From the NCBI GenBank assembly GCA_017881285.1, contig JADGRD010000353.1:1-5040 (forward strand): 5,040 nucleotides of DNA. The letters run 5' to 3'. Shown here one piece after another: positions 5,014-5,040 of this stretch. Below the pieces are notes generated by a model. That model saw nothing but the letters and a program-made list of their open reading frames with translations, was not told where the DNA came from and did not search any database. How positions within the stretch are numbered: position 1 is the first letter of the stretch; each line of letters starts with the position of its first letter. The stretch is from Pseudomonadota bacterium. GTDB taxonomy: Bacteria; Myxococcota_A; Polyangia; Fen-1088. A program made the translations under genes and the position numbers.

Positions 5014-5040
5014 ATGCCAAGAGTAATGCCGCACTTCGAA
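5014..5040 (+). CDS. 5' end of an unidentified gene
   Basis: An ATG follows AGGAGG at a good distance, and the frame is open to the window edge, giving MPRVMPHFE. Nine residues are too few to name a family. It is transcribed away from the response regulator, so the spacer before it (4541-5013) probably holds its promoter; the CAACG half-sites there are candidate control elements. The strong ribosome binding site contrasts with the CHAD and regulator genes, which lack one, and suggests efficient translation. Confidence 0.65.

Overview
This is a high-GC bacterial window. Coding third positions are strongly biased to G/C, gene starts overlap stops, and there is an OmpR/PhoB-family response regulator. 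No phylum can be assigned safely. The first complete gene resembles the proteasome ATPases Mpa/ARC, which are best known from Actinobacteria but also occur in other bacterial phyla. I see no rRNA, tRNA, CRISPR array or insertion sequence.

Layout. (1) Positions 1-155 hold the 3' end of an unidentified gene whose TGA overlaps the next ATG as ATGA. (2) Positions 152-1861 encode a 569-residue AAA ATPase with the full Mpa/ARC layout: N-terminal helix, two OB-like beta domains, AAA module and C-terminal region. Its Walker B is altered, its arginine-finger segment is shortened, and it lacks the proteasome-docking tail. (3) Positions 1862-2223 are apparently non-coding and contain five CGATCG palindromes and a possible promoter. 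(4) Positions 2224-3213 encode a CHAD-domain protein. Its stop overlaps, as GTGA, the start of a SixA-type phosphohistidine phosphatase at 3210-3704. (5) Only 14 bases later, on the opposite strand, ends an OmpR/PhoB-type response regulator (4540 down to 3719). (6) Positions 4541-5013 are non-coding. They hold a strong intrinsic terminator that acts on the minus strand upstream of the regulator, several dyads, and a good ribosome binding site for a plus-strand gene that begins at 5014 and runs off the window.

How the genes may work together. The CHAD and SixA genes look like one translationally coupled unit. CHAD domains are basic helical domains linked to polyphosphate binding, and SixA removes phosphate from histidine, so the pair suggests phosphate or phosphorelay physiology. 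The convergent response regulator has no histidine kinase in view, and any link to CHAD-SixA rests on position alone. The ATPase belongs to a separate unit with the truncated gene upstream. No Pup, Dop, PafA or proteasome subunit gene is visible, so its substrate and partner are unknown.

The most interesting items are the divergent Mpa-like motor with its coupled upstream partner, and the minus-strand terminator that sits between an apparently gene-free stretch and the response regulator.
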